64,000 bases of DNA from assembly GCA_022478985.1 (NCBI GenBank), contig JAKSZP010013549.1, positions 1-64,000 on the forward strand. The letters run 5' to 3'. Numbering within the stretch: the stretch's first letter is position 1; each line of letters starts with the position of its first letter. The notes under the pieces were generated by a model. The model was given only the letters and a program-made list of their open reading frames with translations, did not search any database and was not told the origin of the DNA. Of the stretch, positions 46,311 to 57,917 are shown in pieces. The translations under genes were made by a program, and so were the position numbers. This DNA is from Massospora cicadina. Its lineage: Eukaryota > Entomophthoromycota > Entomophthoromycetes > Entomophthorales > Entomophthoraceae.

Positions 46311-46331
46311 ATCTAGGCAAGAGGGGGGATG
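46311..46331 (+). promoter_or_regulatory. Element A: polypurine tract
   Basis: GGCAAGAGGGGGGA immediately before the 3' LTR. Confidence 0.75.
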
Positions 46332-47484
46332 TGTTGTGATTTTTGCTTATATTCCCAGCAGGCTAGATACCAGGATTTACTAGGGGATAATTCTCTAAGG
46401 CGAAGTGAATTGGAAATCAGTTGCCCTGAATTTTGTAGTAACTACGTTCAGGGAATTTCAGGATATTCGCCTGGTTGTATACATTGGGGATTGATCTGGA
46501 TGAATACTTAAGATCTCATCGGGTGGGGTTGCTGACGAAATAGGGGCATCTGATAGCTATTAACTATCAGGTGTACCAATTGGGATTGGGTGGATTTCAT
46601 CACTGACTGATTGGGAACGAGTTGCAAGTTGCAAGGCGAGTGATGCCGCCTGCAACTAGTGAATCAATCAGTTGGTGCGTGACCTGCCTTAATGGGTAAT
46701 AAGTCCTATTATCTAAGCAGGTCGCTAGCCAAATATGGTTGGTTTGTTTGGATCAAGAGGAAAAGGTTAGGGACACATTTTCCGACTCCTTCCATTTAGG
46801 TCTTGAGAATGTTCAATGACAAAATCTTAGCCAGGATGGGGAATACCATCGCTGCTGTGATGAGGATATGTGATTCAATGTCAAAAGCTGCCATTTCATC
46901 AAAGAGGTGTCAACTGAGGGTTTGACATCTGAATCACCACTATAATACCCTAGAATTCACTTCTAATTAAACAGTATTTACAAGAACAGCATTTAGAAAA
47001 TAAGTTCTATAGTTTTCATCCAGTATGTAGTTTAAGTAGTAAACTATTATCAGCTTTCCATTGTGCTATCCTTCTTAAGAATATTATTGCTGTGTGCAAT
47101 AATTGGGAGACTCTTAAGGAAAAGAGTAAAGATCTTAGTGGGGATCTAGAGAAGAAGGAGAAACAATTGGGGATTGCTGCCGACTGAGTGTTGGACTGAA
47201 GAGACTGTCACCAGGGAATCTCAGAGTTGATTGGGTTGGACAGAACGAGGGAATGAATCCCTAGATCATAAAATTTCAGGTATTTAATCAGGAATACTGG
47301 CTGAGCTTTGGGCTGAGATACAAGAATTCACACTCAACTACAGATAATAGTCGTCATACTATTATCAACCAATAATCTAATATATTATACAATGCAGACG
47401 AAGTGCACAAGAACTTAGACCTGTGCAGTAAAAAAGATTACTAGGGTTGTTTTGCTGATAACAACCAATAATTAAATTTTTACA
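46332..47484 (+). repeat. Element A: 3' LTR
   Basis: Starts TGTTGTGATT and ends AATTTTTACA; 1153 bp. Holds the second copy of the nearly identical block (46950-47216). Confidence 0.93.
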
Positions 47485-48140
47485 GTAATTTAATCCCACT
47501 GCAGATACCACATGTGCCATGAAGCTCAATTAGCATTGACTTCATAATGGGTCTTCTGAAGGTTCCTGGTAAGGATGCAGTTATGATGGACATAGATAGA
47601 ATTACCAAATATGCTGAGATTTTCCTATGCACCGGGAGTTTTTGGCAAAGGACGCAGTAAGGATCTTCATTGATGAAGTATTTCCCTGGAATGGCTTATC
47701 TGAGGAATCATTTGGACCATGGTCCACAATTTGTCTCAAAAAATATGGTCAAGTTTGTCAGGGAATTTGGAAATCAGGCCTGGTCAGTCCTCAGTGTACC
47801 ATCCTCAATCCAATGGACAAACGGAGAGGGTGAATCAGATACTTGAGCAGTAACTCTAGTGTTATGTTTCCAATCAGCAGGATGACTGGGTTTCATGGGT
47901 TTGGATGGCTCAGTTCACTTACAACAATCATTCTCAATCTTCAAAGGGAATGGCCCCATTTTTCACAATGGTCTCATTTCCAGATTGAGTGATGGATCTG
48001 TGGGTGGAGTGTGTCAGGGGTCAGATGAGATGGCGCATACTATGGCAAATATTGGGAAGAAGCTACAGAAGAATCTGGAGCGGGTGGTGGCTTGGCAGAA
48101 GCAACAGGCAGATTGATGAATAGCGCCGGATCCAGCATTT
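47485..48140 (+). pseudogene. Element B: integrase, 3' part
   Basis: The core resumes behind A with SISIDFIMGL (first catalytic Asp, about 47530-47555), VMMDIDRITKYAEIF, a GLSEESFGPWSTICLK stretch replacing 'SDRGPQF', and GKMAPF, DGS...MAHTMANIGKKLQKNLERVVAWQKQQAD (to 48114). Frames shift several times. Confidence 0.88.
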
Positions 48141-48551
48141 GAGCCTGGGGACTGGGTATTGGTGGCGGCTAAAACCTATGCTGTTCCAGTTAAGAGTCAT
48201 AAGCTGGGACCGAGGTTTTTGGACCCATACTGGATCATATGAGCCATTAATCAGGTTGCCTTTGAATTAAGTTTGCCAATAGGCTCCAAGGCCCACATGA
48301 TGATTCATGCTACCCAGTTATGGGCATTCAAGGGGAAAGGTCCAGATCGACTGGGACTGCTAAACCCTAGGGAAGGGGATGTGCTGGAATATGAGGTGGA
48401 ACGGATATTGGATGTGAGATGGGTGAAGGGCTGGCAGCAACTGCTGGTGAAGTGAAAAGGATATCCGGTGGAGGAGGAGACATGGCAGACAAAGGAAGAC
48501 TGCATGCAATACCTAGAAGGTCCAGAAGTTTTGGGCTTCATAGGTGGGTGA
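48141..48551 (+). pseudogene. Element B: GPY/F motif and chromodomain
   Basis: GDWVLVAAKTYAV, HKLGPRFLDPYWII (GPY/F-like motif, 48198-48238) and the chromodomain EYEVERILDVRWVKGWQQLL, then VK, a stop (TGG to TGA), KGYPVEEETWQ (48387-48490). This is a clear chromodomain with the aromatic cage positions mostly present. It ends shortly before the 3' LTR. Confidence 0.93.
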
Positions 48552-49205
48552 TGTAATGGATCAGGAGGCACTTGACCCGTACATTGCTTCAGATCAGGTG
48601 GCTTCCATCTGAATGTGGCTTCAATCCAGAGGGACTGAAACTTGAGGAAGTCGGAGCTAGTAAGATTGGCATCCTAAACCCAAAATGCATCTATGGAATG
48701 ATGTTGGGCTTACGCACGGCATGGATGATGATCCAGTGGGATGTGGAGTCTTTGCAAGAGATGTGCTGGACAGGGTTTGAGAGAGCCTAGCATAGGAGTT
48801 AGCTTATTCAATACTTGTGAAGTGCTATATATTGGAGAATGCTGCGGCCCTGAAGGGCCAGATGCAACTTCTACAAAATAACAGAAAATCAAATAAAAAA
48901 CGATTGCTTGCTAATAATAAATATTATTTTATTATTAAAAAAATTATTAAAAAATTGGATCAGAAACATGAGTTCAAGGAGTGAGCTTGGCGTGGCATTG
49001 GCGTCGTTATCAGCCCTTTTCTGGTCCCAGACCCTGCTGATGTGCAGAATCATGGGAACAGTGGTGCTGGAATACGTGGCAACAATGAGTCATGGCGGAA
49101 GGGTTTGGGGATGGGCTTCATCAGGCCTGTCCCTAGTATGGTCAGTAACATGGCTCTTACTTCCCAATTTGTTCATTGCATATTTGTGTGAACCCTCCTG
49201 ATACA
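48552..49205 (+). repeat. Element B: 3' LTR
   Basis: Starts TGTAATGGATC and ends CTGATACA, followed by the CCCAG duplication. Contains TATATATT (48826-48833). The site matching the self-primer of the 5' LTR reads AGATGCAACT here (48860-48869). Confidence 0.93.
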
Positions 49206-49676
49206 CCCAGTGCTCTTATGGCCTGCTGGATTAGTTATTAACAGAACTTGGAAATGTCTCCATTTTATGTCTTGTATGGGCGGGAACCAGGAATAACTGC
49301 CCTCTTAGCTAAGTATGTCTTCTCTAGTGGTGAGAAACCTGAAAACCCATGAGAAGATTGGCTCACTGTATCATTCAGCTTCAATCTGAGGCCATGAAGA
49401 ACCTAGCTAAAACGGCTACTAAAGAAGGACAATCTTCCAATGAGCTTCAGGCTCCACTTCCTTCATTTTAAGTGTCTGATATGGTCCTATACTACCATAA
49501 TCGCATCACTCCTAGAAGTGGCAAGCTTGGATCAATTTGAGAGGGTTTGTTCACCATCACTTACAAGAGAGGAAATGAGTACTTTATAGAATCCTTAGCT
49601 ACAGGCATTACCATTAATCAGGGACATGGCCACTTCCTATGGCCCTATTCTCCCCCCAACATCCTTGAGGGGGTAA
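49206..49676 (+). pseudogene. Element C: integrase, 3' part and pol tail
   Basis: Behind B the integrase of C goes on with ALMACWISY, MSPFYVLYGREPGITALLAKY (49253-49318). The tail ends with YFIESLATGITINQGHGHFL and PPNILEGV, then a purine tract GAGGGGG (49668-49673). The same tail is seen at 1-108. Confidence 0.88.
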
Positions 49677-50417
49677 TGTCAGACAATTGCCATCTTGATT
49701 TCAGCAAGATTATGTCTTGGGTAAGAATAGTTCTAATTTACCAAATAACATTGTCCAATTACAAGTCCAATCTTATAATAATAATACTTCAGATGAAAAT
49801 AAAGACAATATCAGTTAAAAGACTTTGGTCAATTCTTGGTGGAACCTCACGAATTGGGGTAACGCTTTTACAAATAACACATGGGAAATTGGCATGAGAT
49901 TGGGCAATCAGATTGCTCTGATCACGAGGTGGAAGCTGGGGCATCCATCGGAGGGGTCCTTCCCAGTCACGTCTAGTTCCATAAAAACGCCTAAGTGGGG
50001 ACCACCTTCTTTTATAGGCTTGGCGAGGGTCCCCCAAGGTGCAATTATGCTATTTATGGTGATTGGGTTCGTCTTGCCTAAAAATAACTTCCCATCAGTT
50101 ATCTCACCAAAGTGAACCAAATTTCTCGATCTCCAATAAGTCAAAATTCCAAATTCCCTAATTTGTACGTTACTAGTTCATTCTAAATCTTAGCATTGAA
50201 TTTCTTTCGACCCTGAATACTTGATATAGTTTTAAATACTGAGTGGTAGTATCAAGAAGACTCACTTTTTGTTTCTTATCCAGCATCAAATAAAAAAAAA
50301 CTTAAAAACCCAACTTTACTTTTTTCAAAAAAGTAATCTTTTTAAGTTTTAAGTGGTTTTTGTGGAAATCTGGCTGTTATCAGCACCAGCGAGCCTAAAA
50401 CTTGATGGATTCCCACA
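49677..50417 (+). repeat. Element C: 3' LTR
   Basis: Starts TGTCAGACAATTGCC and ends GGATTCCCACA; paired with 27698-28460. Confidence 0.9.
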
Positions 50418-51184
50418 CCCAGGAATTCCAATTGCTTCTTTAAAAAGTACACTCTTAATGTGCTTCTCTTCTGGATTGGACTCTTGAAGTCAGGTATACA
50501 CTTCTTAAAAGTGCTTAAGATGATCATAGAAAGTACCTTTGAGCACAATTATTATGTCCAGGTAGATTGATACACAGAAGTATTAGATCTCTAAAGATTT
50601 GTTTCATCGCTCATTGGTACGTTTTAGTAGAATTGAATAGTCCCTAAAACATCCTTATTGCTTAAAAAGCCCTGACTGCTGATCATGTCATTTCTATTAA
50701 TCTTCAGGCGACCTCTCATTATGTCAGTAACCATAGACCAGGTCCATGGCAGTGAAGTACTTTAACTCTCTTAGTTGCTTAAAGAGTCATCAATTTTATG
50801 GAACGGGTACAGAAATTTCTTTGTGACTTCACTCACTGGTGGTAGTCCACAACCGCATGGTGAGTTCTATATTTCTTAGATAATAACTATATGAAAGCAA
50901 AGCCCTATGTCTCTTTAATGGTCTTATCAGGCTGGTTTTTGTAAAGTTAAAAAATAATTTTTGCAACAACATCTTTGCTTTTAAATGGTGTTACGGCTTA
51001 AACTTGAATGGAATAGCTGAGCCAGTACCCATTCTATTCTCTCTATTTCAAATCTCATAATTATTTGGCCCAGTGCTGAAGATGTCTTTATTACATCCAG
51101 GAGCTCGTTAAATTCTTCCGCACCTTCTACATTGCTTTCCAAGTCCAACTTTGTGAAAATCTCCAACCACATGTACTGACTCAA
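50418..51184 (-). pseudogene. Element D: reverse transcriptase, N-terminal and central part
   Basis: Minus-strand pieces: pre-RT frame 51184-50981, KYFTAMDLVYGY (about 50770-50735), YLDIIIVLKGTF (about 50562-50530; the catalytic YLDD reads YLDI), and FKEAIGIPG at the break with C (50418). Stops and frameshifts are dense. Confidence 0.78.
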
Positions 51185-51560
51185 TTACATCACAATTTAA
51201 GATTATTACTATAACAATGACTTGTCTTTCCTTAATATGATAGGCTGGCTAGTGGCATTCCTTGATATGACAGTCAACCCTCTCATGAAGTTTAAAAAAA
51301 GGAACCCAAGTAAAGCCCTCAGCTTTGCTCTAAATTATATTGTAGATGTAGCTTTTTAAATAGTGTGTTGGGGGTACTTTACACTTACTGAAAGTGGCAT
51401 CTTTCATTGCTCACCAGGCTGTATTTCTATAATCTCACTAGCCCTCAGTGAAAGTTCTTATTCCATGATGATTGTAGCAAGTAATTGTTAAAATTTTCTA
51501 TAAGATTTTATTGGATTAGGTATATAAGATGTACTACTTTTACCAGCCAAGTTATTAAAA
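51185..51560 (-). pseudogene. Element D: linker between protease and RT
   Basis: The minus strand reads ASEIIEIQPGEQ, a stop, KMPLSVSVKYPQHTI (about 51445-51365). This resembles the first strands of the dUTPase-like segment in C ('KTGEQ..F.TKITLQIP'). Nothing more is readable. Confidence 0.4.
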
Positions 51561-52119
51561 TTTCGCAAGATGAATTATCCAAGCGGTACAAAGGCTACGA
51601 AATTATAAGTTTCATGCTCTCAAAATTATTAAAAATAAGGCAACAAAATTATTGTCTTCAATGCAGCAATGAATTCCAAAAGGAATAATGATCTTCTTTA
51701 AAGGACCAAAGTATAGCTTTAAGAGAAAATATAAGTGGATTTATTTATAAGTCAAAAAATGAAAATATTTATAGGAGTGGTTTTATTGAGAATTTGTAAG
51801 GATCTTTGTTCTTCAAATGTGGTAAGATCTTTTCTTTTAGAGGACCCATATTGCTGATTATTATTATATTTATGATTGCTAGATCTGATAAGATTCTTAT
51901 TAGATGAAATTAACCTTGTTGTTGAGGGCTTAGCCCCTAAAGCATGCTTAGCCCCTCTAAAATGCTTAGTATCTTCAGTCAGACGAGGCTGATAACTCTG
52001 AAAGGTCAATCGTTATTCTAGTTGATATTTGGATCTCTGACGATTTTTCATTAATCTTATTAGTTTGAGATGTCAATTCTCATTCTTAATTAGAAACACA
52101 CATCTCTGGTGAATTTCCA
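51561..52119 (-). repeat. Element E: 3' LTR (left)
   Basis: Plus-strand start TTTCGCAAG, end GGTGAATTTCCA. Matches 57918-58495 in order (AAGGCTAC.AAATTAT, GGACCCATATTGCTGAT, GGTGAATTTCCA). Lacks the 18 bp insert of the other copy, so it shows the empty site. Confidence 0.85.
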
Positions 52120-53130
52120 CAACGCTCCCTTCAAGGTCTTGCCTAAGGGGCACATACATATGAAAAATCTACTGTGAACTCTATTAATAATAATTCCTGA
52201 GTCAACAGATGAAATGGAGTATTCAATACCTAACAGTAGATAATATAATATGGACCAGACCATAAGGTATGTTTGTGGATTTCTCCTCTAGTTCTATGAT
52301 GCTAAAAGAGTACAAGATCTCCTATTTGATACTCAGGTAAGATTGGCCTGTTAGCATTTGTCCTAGTTCCTTCTTTTAAAGTTGTTGTGGAAAGAGAGCT
52401 TGAAGCTAGGGCTTGCATCCTGACAATTTTTCATGCTAACCTTCTAATAGCTAATTCATTAGTTTGAGGAGTAACAGTATCAAGTATAGGTTGTACACTT
52501 GAGGGTAAAATAGGATCCTGACCAAAAAGAGCCTTGAAGTGAGACATTCCATTTATATGATGATAGCTAACCCTGTAGGCTAACATTGCACTAGTTAAGT
52601 ATAGGTTCCATCTACTAGGATCGTTTGAGGCCATCTTTTGAAGAATGGCTACAAGGGTACTATTAGCTCATTCAACAGCACCGTTAATGAAAGGATTGTA
52701 AGGTGCTGTAATTTGATTGATATGTTGCATCAATTTAGTGAGCTCAGATACTATTTGTAAATGAAATTGGTTCCATTATCAGACAATAGTACTTTTGGGC
52801 TAACATGATGGGTGAGAACTTGTTTGAAAAAGGAAAGACACTATAGACAAAGTGGTGACATGGAAACAGAAACAGCCTCAATCCATTTGGTAAAATGGTT
52901 AATTGCTAATATGATATACCAATGTACATAAGTAGCAGTGGAAAGGGGATCCACTACATTGATACTCAAAATGTAAAAAGGTTCTGAGGGTCCCACAACT
53001 TTATTTTAAATGATCGGATTACCACTATGTTGTTTTTGGCAAATAAAACAAGTTTCCAACACATCGTACACAGTTTATAGAATATTATCCCAATAACATA
53101 GATCTTTCATGCACTGTAAGTTCTTAGTGT
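52120..53130 (-). pseudogene. Element E: integrase
   Basis: CVRCVGN (zinc finger end, about 53080), LAINHFTKWIEAVSV (about 52915-52870), VSPKVLLSDNGTNFIY (about 52800-52755, second Asp intact), NPFINGAVE (Glu region, about 52695-52670) and frame 52634-52431 with RWNLYLTSAMLAYRVSYHHINGMSHFKALFG. No chromodomain was seen before the LTR. A short G-rich purine tract precedes the LTR. Confidence 0.87.
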
Positions 53131-53989
53131 AAGCTCCATGACCCATGGATTGATTAGCCTCCATAAAGGTATTGGTCCTAGCAGAAAGCCAAATAAAAGG
53201 TAACCACTTGGATTCCAATTTTTTATAAAGAGATTTCTCTTTAATTTAAGTATCCTCAGTTAAAGATTGTTTTTTGTTATAACGTCCTTAGATTCACAAT
53301 ACTATAGTTCAAGTCTCCCAATTAGGTCAAAGGTGCGGTCCTCCTCACAGTTAATAGGGTTAGTATAGGCAATTGAGAAAGTCCATCAGCATTTCCATAT
53401 ATAGCTACAGCACAATGTTGAATTAAAAATCATAATTTTGAGTCTTAAGAGCTTATCTAGCTAAGCGTCCATCAGGATCTTTTATTTGTTGCAACCATTT
53501 TAAGGGTGCATGATCTGTGATGATAGTATAATGTTTGCCATAAAGATAGGGATGAAAAGACTTTATGGCTGATAAGACCATGAGGCACTCCCTCTCAGTA
53601 ATGCTATAGTTGCGTTCTGCTTTGGAAAGGGTCTTACTACAAAAAGTGGTAGGGTGATCTACCAGGTTGGAGTTGTGATGAGCCAGAATAGCCCTGATAG
53701 CTACATCACTGGCATCAGTAAATAAGAGAAAAGGTTTTAAAAATCAGGATGGGCTAAAATTGGAGCACTCATTAAAGCTTGACATAAAAGATTAAAATAC
53801 TTGCCATTGTGATTCTTCCCATAAGAAGGGAACTTACTTATGCAGTAAATAAATAAAGGTTCAGCAATTTCAGCAAAATGTGGAATAAATTGCCAGTAAT
53901 AACCAACTATCCCTAAAAACACTTGAATATCATGTAAGCTCTTAGGAACAGGCATGTCTATAATAGCTTGAATCTTGACAGACAAGGGT
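53131..53989 (-). pseudogene. Element E: RNase H
   Basis: Frame 53985-53737 covers the RT thumb and connection (VKIQAIIDMPVPKSLHDIQVFLGIVGYY). RNase H follows with decayed TDASDVAI-, HGA-LKW and GNADGLSQLP (about 53395-53365) motifs in shifting frames. Confidence 0.82.
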
Positions 53990-54700
53990 AAGATCCCTCA
54001 CGATTAACCTTATGGCCTAAGAATTCCATCTCAGTTTTTAAAAAAGCACATAGTTGGCTTTAGCTTAAGAGAAGCTCAGCGCATTCTGCAAAATACTTCT
54101 TTTAAATAGGATAAATTCTCGTTGAAAGTACTAGAAAAAACAGCAACATCATCTAAATAAACAAGAACACAGGAAAACTTCAAATCACCAAATAAGCCAT
54201 CCATGATCCTTTGAAAAGTAGCAGGGGCATTGCAAAGCCCTTGCGGCATATGATCATGTTAAGATAACCCTCACTAGAAATTAAAGCGCATTTTTGACAA
54301 TCTTTAAGAGCCAGTTCAATTTTCCAGTAACCACTAGCAAGGTCCATGGCCAACTAGAACTGTGATCCAATCAGATGTCTTAACAAATCATCAATGCAAG
54401 GTAATGGATAGGAATCTTTTTGAGTAACAGCATTAAGATGACAATAATCCATAACCATCTATAATTTCTATCCTTTTTACAGATTATAGGTAGAGGGGAA
54501 GCCCATAGACTTTATGAAGGTGTTGACAGTTCATCTTCAAGAAGTTGTTTTAATTCCACAGAAACTTGAGCCTCCTCAACTTTAGTTTTTTGATAAGGCT
54601 GAGCTTGAATAGAGTAATTATCAACTGTTTTTACATGATGCTGCACATTTTTTATTAACTTAAAATCTTTGGAACCATTTGAGAATATATCCACATATCA
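53990..54700 (-). pseudogene. Element E: reverse transcriptase
   Basis: Minus-strand motifs: MVMDYCHLNAVTQKDSYPLPCIDDLL (about 54465-54385), AMDLASGYWKIEL (about 54350-54310), intact catalytic YLDD (54148-54159) and EMEFLGHKVN (about 54040-54010). Frameshifts near 54250 and 54170. Confidence 0.88.
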
Positions 54701-55240
54701 TTCAGTTATTACCTGTGAGACTTGTTGTGTTAAGGATTAAGTGAATCTCCATATTCAACTTTGACTCTAGAAATAATAGGTGGATAATTCAACCCAAAAT
54801 CACGTAACTCCCCACATCCAGTGATAGCATTTCATTTGCAGGAGTAGGTCACACATAAGCGATAGGGTTGTTTTGATACAGTTTCGTAGGTTGAGAGGTA
54901 AGATCAGCTAACAAAACTAGAAAAGTTCCATTATATGAGGGATAAAAGATACCAGGACAAGTTAAGGCCTCCAGATGGGAGGGGTTAAAATTACCTGAAT
55001 TCTCTAATACATAATCAGCTGGCACTAATACTTGCACTCCAGTATCAAATATAGCTTGAGCTTTAGGAGGAATAGTAATCAATTTGATAGAGTATAAAGG
55101 AATTTCTTCTGATGCATAAACTGAAGAAGGAGGAAGAATAGTTCAGGTCCCAATAATTTGGTATTCAAGATGAGAGATGGATCTAAGATATTTCAAAAGA
55201 AAAACACTTCGTTTAAGTTTACCTTTGTCATTTAGGAATT
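54701..55240 (-). pseudogene. Element E: dUTPase-like segment
   Basis: Frame 55082-54849 reads ITIPPKAQAIFDTGVQVLVP, then ADYVLENSGNFNPSHLEAL, CPGIFYPSYNGTFLVLLADL and KLYQNNPIAYV. Order and spacing follow trimeric dUTPase: the beta-strand with T-G-V-x-V-x-V-P, the turn, motif 3 (G-I-F-Y-P-S-Y-N-G for G-V-I-D-x-x-Y-x-G) and the 'G-x-x-I-A' end. The motif-3 aspartate is missing, so catalysis is unlikely. This is the cleanest example in the window because it lies in one frame. Confidence 0.6.
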
Positions 55241-55640
55241 TTTTTATTATAGGTACTCTATATTTAATTATATAGAGATTTTTTGTCTTTATGACTTATT
55301 ATTGCATCAAGGTTAAAAAGGAATTTGATCCCCAAAATCAAGACACAACAGTCCTTATCCAACACTACTGCAGTGGCCAAAATAACCAATTTTCCAAAGC
55401 GCATTGAAAGGGAATAATAATCTCCTATGAATTTAGTATATGAAGGACCAGAAGTTTCATATTCTTAAGAGTGGTTCAGATCTGGCGCAATCTTTATTTT
55501 TTTATAAGCCAGGATGATATCAAATTTATGGGAGATCCCATGTCAATGATAGCTTAAACTTTTAATTTGTGTACCATGTTTCCACTAAGTCACATCATAC
55601 TAAAATGTGGGTTTGAAAATACAGAAGACTAATTGATCAA
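55241..55640 (-). pseudogene. Element E: protease
   Basis: KLKVXAIIDMGSPINLISSWLIKK (about 55570-55490) has the retropepsin active site as DMGS instead of DTGS. The rest of the domain is frameshifted. Confidence 0.75.
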
Positions 55641-57917
55641 ATTGAAGTAGAATATGAAACAGAAACGTATGAAGAAATATTATCTGCTTTGACTAAATCA
55701 TCAGGGAGATCAAGTTCATATGTAGCGTATAAAACATAACAATACTTAGAAGTATTATAATGTTAAAATTGAAGTACAAGAAGTAGGTCAGCACAGGGAG
55801 CCTCTTTCCCTATGCTGATTCCTCTTTTTTGACTCGTCAGCTTTTTCTTCTAAAATTGTTGTTCCATATGACCAACTAGTCCTCAATAGCTGCAAGAATC
55901 CTTATTATGTTTAATTTTGGGTCTAGGAGGCATTGCATGAAAATAAGTGCGAGGGTTATTAGATGGGTGCACCACACCATTAGGGATCTCCATCAACGCC
56001 TCTTTTATGTTGAGAATAGACCGGAAATTACCTTTAAGAGACTTCTAAATTAAGTAACAACTGAGTACAAGAAGCAAAAGCACTCATTCCAGCAGAAATA
56101 ACATCACCTAAAATTAATACAATCACAAGTAGCGAGAGTCTGGGCGTCATGATAATATTGCTTAGCAGGTTCCTAAATCAATTTATCTCGCTTAGCTTGG
56201 ATAATCATGAAGGCTTTCTTCTGATTAGAAAGAATTTATTTACTTACAAATCTCTTAATAAGGGCAGTTTTCACTAAGACCCAAGTATGGCAAATCTTAA
56301 GATGAGGGACCATCTTTTCTTAAGCAAATCAACTTAAACAAGAATTAATATGCTAAACCTTTTGAGGATAGGATTCTTCTTCCATAGCTCGCTCAATTAA
56401 ATAGATTATAGTGAATAAAACCTTCACCTGGCTCAAAATTATCTTTGAAGGTTGGTTTAAAAGGGTTGATCATTGTTTAATATGTGAACGCCTGACCACC
56501 AGTACAGGATCAGTTTTGGAGGTTTCAGACTCAGTGATATAAGCTTTAGTAGGAATCTGGTCAACTTATTGACATAGATTGTTAATATCATCCTGTGAGT
56601 TTTGGATCCTTTTTTTGTAATCATTTGAAAAAAATTAATTTAAATTAGAAATCACTGAGAGCATTTCCTCTTGCTTATTCTCAAATACTCCTTAAATGGC
56701 AATTAAGTGATCAATGGAGGCTGTTAACATTGAAAACTGAGCTTCATGAGTGGATTGATTAGTGTTGCATAGTGATGAGCATTGTCAACATTATCCAATA
56801 AATCGGTTAATGAATAATCTGGGTTAGTTTGTTGGCCTTTCCAATAAAAAGAATTCCCTGAGCTATGGCTCAGATTTGTTTTTCTAAAGCTTGATCTCTT
56901 GGTACCAATTGAATCTGAGATTCAGAGCCAGGAAATGAAATTGTAGGGCCGGGGGACTGGGGGTCTTGGGGCCCTTGAGCACCTTCAAGACCTACAGGCC
57001 CAGGGGGACCACATTGACCAGCAGGTTCCAGTATTGCAGAGGGAGAACTAGGAGGTCCCGGAGGTCCATGAGGACCTATAAGAATGGGTATACCTTCTCT
57101 ATTATTATCCACGACTTTAATAAGTTGTTGAAGTAGCTCATCTAGTTCAGCAAAGCGATCCTCATATTGGTTCAGTAATATTCAATCAAAAGGTAAACTC
57201 ATCTTCAAGGGTAGTTATTTATTATTTGGATAGGTTTAGCAACTTCAGTAACATGAAGAGAAACTTCTTGACATAAATAACTCACAACTTTATTGTCAAT
57301 TCTAACAAGCTGGATGTGCAGTTCATTGATTTCTCTCCGATTGTCAACTATGGCTTCATGATTTTCATGACCAAAGTTAGAAGCGTTCTCATAGGAAGAG
57401 GATAGCTGATAATGATACTATTGAGACATAATCAACTGGCTTTAAATCTTAAGATAATTTAACCCCAAACTCTGAAGTAAGTGATGAATAGCGGGATGCA
57501 CGTACTTCCTGAGATGCTGCTCTGTTATGGCTAAACTGACCTCAGTATGTTGTAAGACAGCTCTGTTATAAAATTCCATCATGTTAGATGAAACCTTAGA
57601 TGCTCGTTCTTGATTAGGGCGCAAACCTGGATAAATATCCCCCTTATTAGGCCTTTAACTGTTTCCTTCACATCTACAGATTGAAATTAATAATTGGTAT
57701 GGTCAGGGACCTTAATGGCCAAATCCATAGAAGCTTAAAATGAAGATCACTGATATTGACAGAAGGCATCTCCTGCCTGTTGGTATGTACCCTTTGCGTA
57801 TACTCATTGATTTCTCTGATGAGGGATTATCTTTGCTAGAAGTATTCATTGATGTAAAAATATGTTTTCACCAGGTAGCCTCAGAAGCAGACCTTTCAGG
57901 GAGCACCAGTAGTGGAA
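55641..57917 (-). pseudogene. Element E: gag with collagen-like part
   Basis: From the LTR inward: helical frame 57624-57442, collagen-like frame 57112-56870 (GPHGPPGPPSSPS, GQCGPPGPVGLEGAQGPQ), a capsid-like middle (GEGFIHY, about 56430) and a degenerate zinc knuckle DSCSY-stop-GLVGHMEQQF (about 55905-55860). Gag would build the particle. TGGTGCTCCCTGAAAGG next to the LTR (about 57908-57892) is the likely primer site. Confidence 0.7.
56870..57112 (-). pseudogene. Element E: collagen-like Gly-Pro-Pro stretch of Gag
   Basis: An 80-codon frame with repeated G-P-P and G-x-P triplets over about 50 residues. Such proline-glycine regions are found in Gag proteins of some Gypsy elements. Confidence 0.7.

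Larger units (their letters stand above)
44311..46331 (+). other. Element A: 2 kb 3' region after integrase
   Basis: The region between pol and the 3' LTR carries no sense gene. It has three imperfect 20 bp direct repeats (44341-44360, 44378-44397 and about 44449-44468, core GGACCTCTGAACCA), a stretch with antisense coding character (44900-45580) and ends in a purine tract. Long 3' regions occur in some plant Gypsy groups that carry antisense ORFs. Confidence 0.6.
37929..47484 (+). mobile_element. Element A: youngest layer, Ty3/Gypsy element in B
   Basis: LTRs of 1152 and 1153 bp flank a primer site, gag with zinc knuckle, protease, dUTPase-like segment, RT, RNase H, integrase without recognisable chromodomain, a 2 kb untranslated 3' region and a purine tract. 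It interrupts the integrase of B, with a 5 bp target duplication. Coding parts still contain many stops. Confidence 0.93.
34060..49205 (+). mobile_element. Element B: Ty3/Gypsy chromovirus, inserted in C, carries A
   Basis: LTRs of 656 and 654 bp, exact 5 bp target duplication, and a plus-strand coding region with a Gag-like part, protease, RT, RNase H, integrase, GPY/F motif and chromodomain. The integrase is split at 37928 by element A. No tRNA primer site like that of A and C follows the LTR; a self-priming arrangement is possible (see the 34718 entry). Confidence 0.93.
27698..50417 (+). mobile_element. Element C: Ty3/Gypsy element, inserted in D, carries B
   Basis: Two LTRs of 763 and 741 bp enclose primer site, gag, protease, dUTPase-like segment, RT, RNase H and integrase; the integrase is interrupted by B at 34060-49205. 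The insertion point is in the RT of D: minus-strand reading FKEAIGIPG ends at 50418 and continues with NKIT at 27692. The target duplication would be CTGGG (minus strand) and is now CTGGG on one side and CCAAG on the other, three transitions apart. Confidence 0.88.

Noticed and set aside
51556..51560. Target duplication for E
   Set aside because: TAAAA and ACGCA at the two edges do not match; the edges may be a few bases off or mutated.
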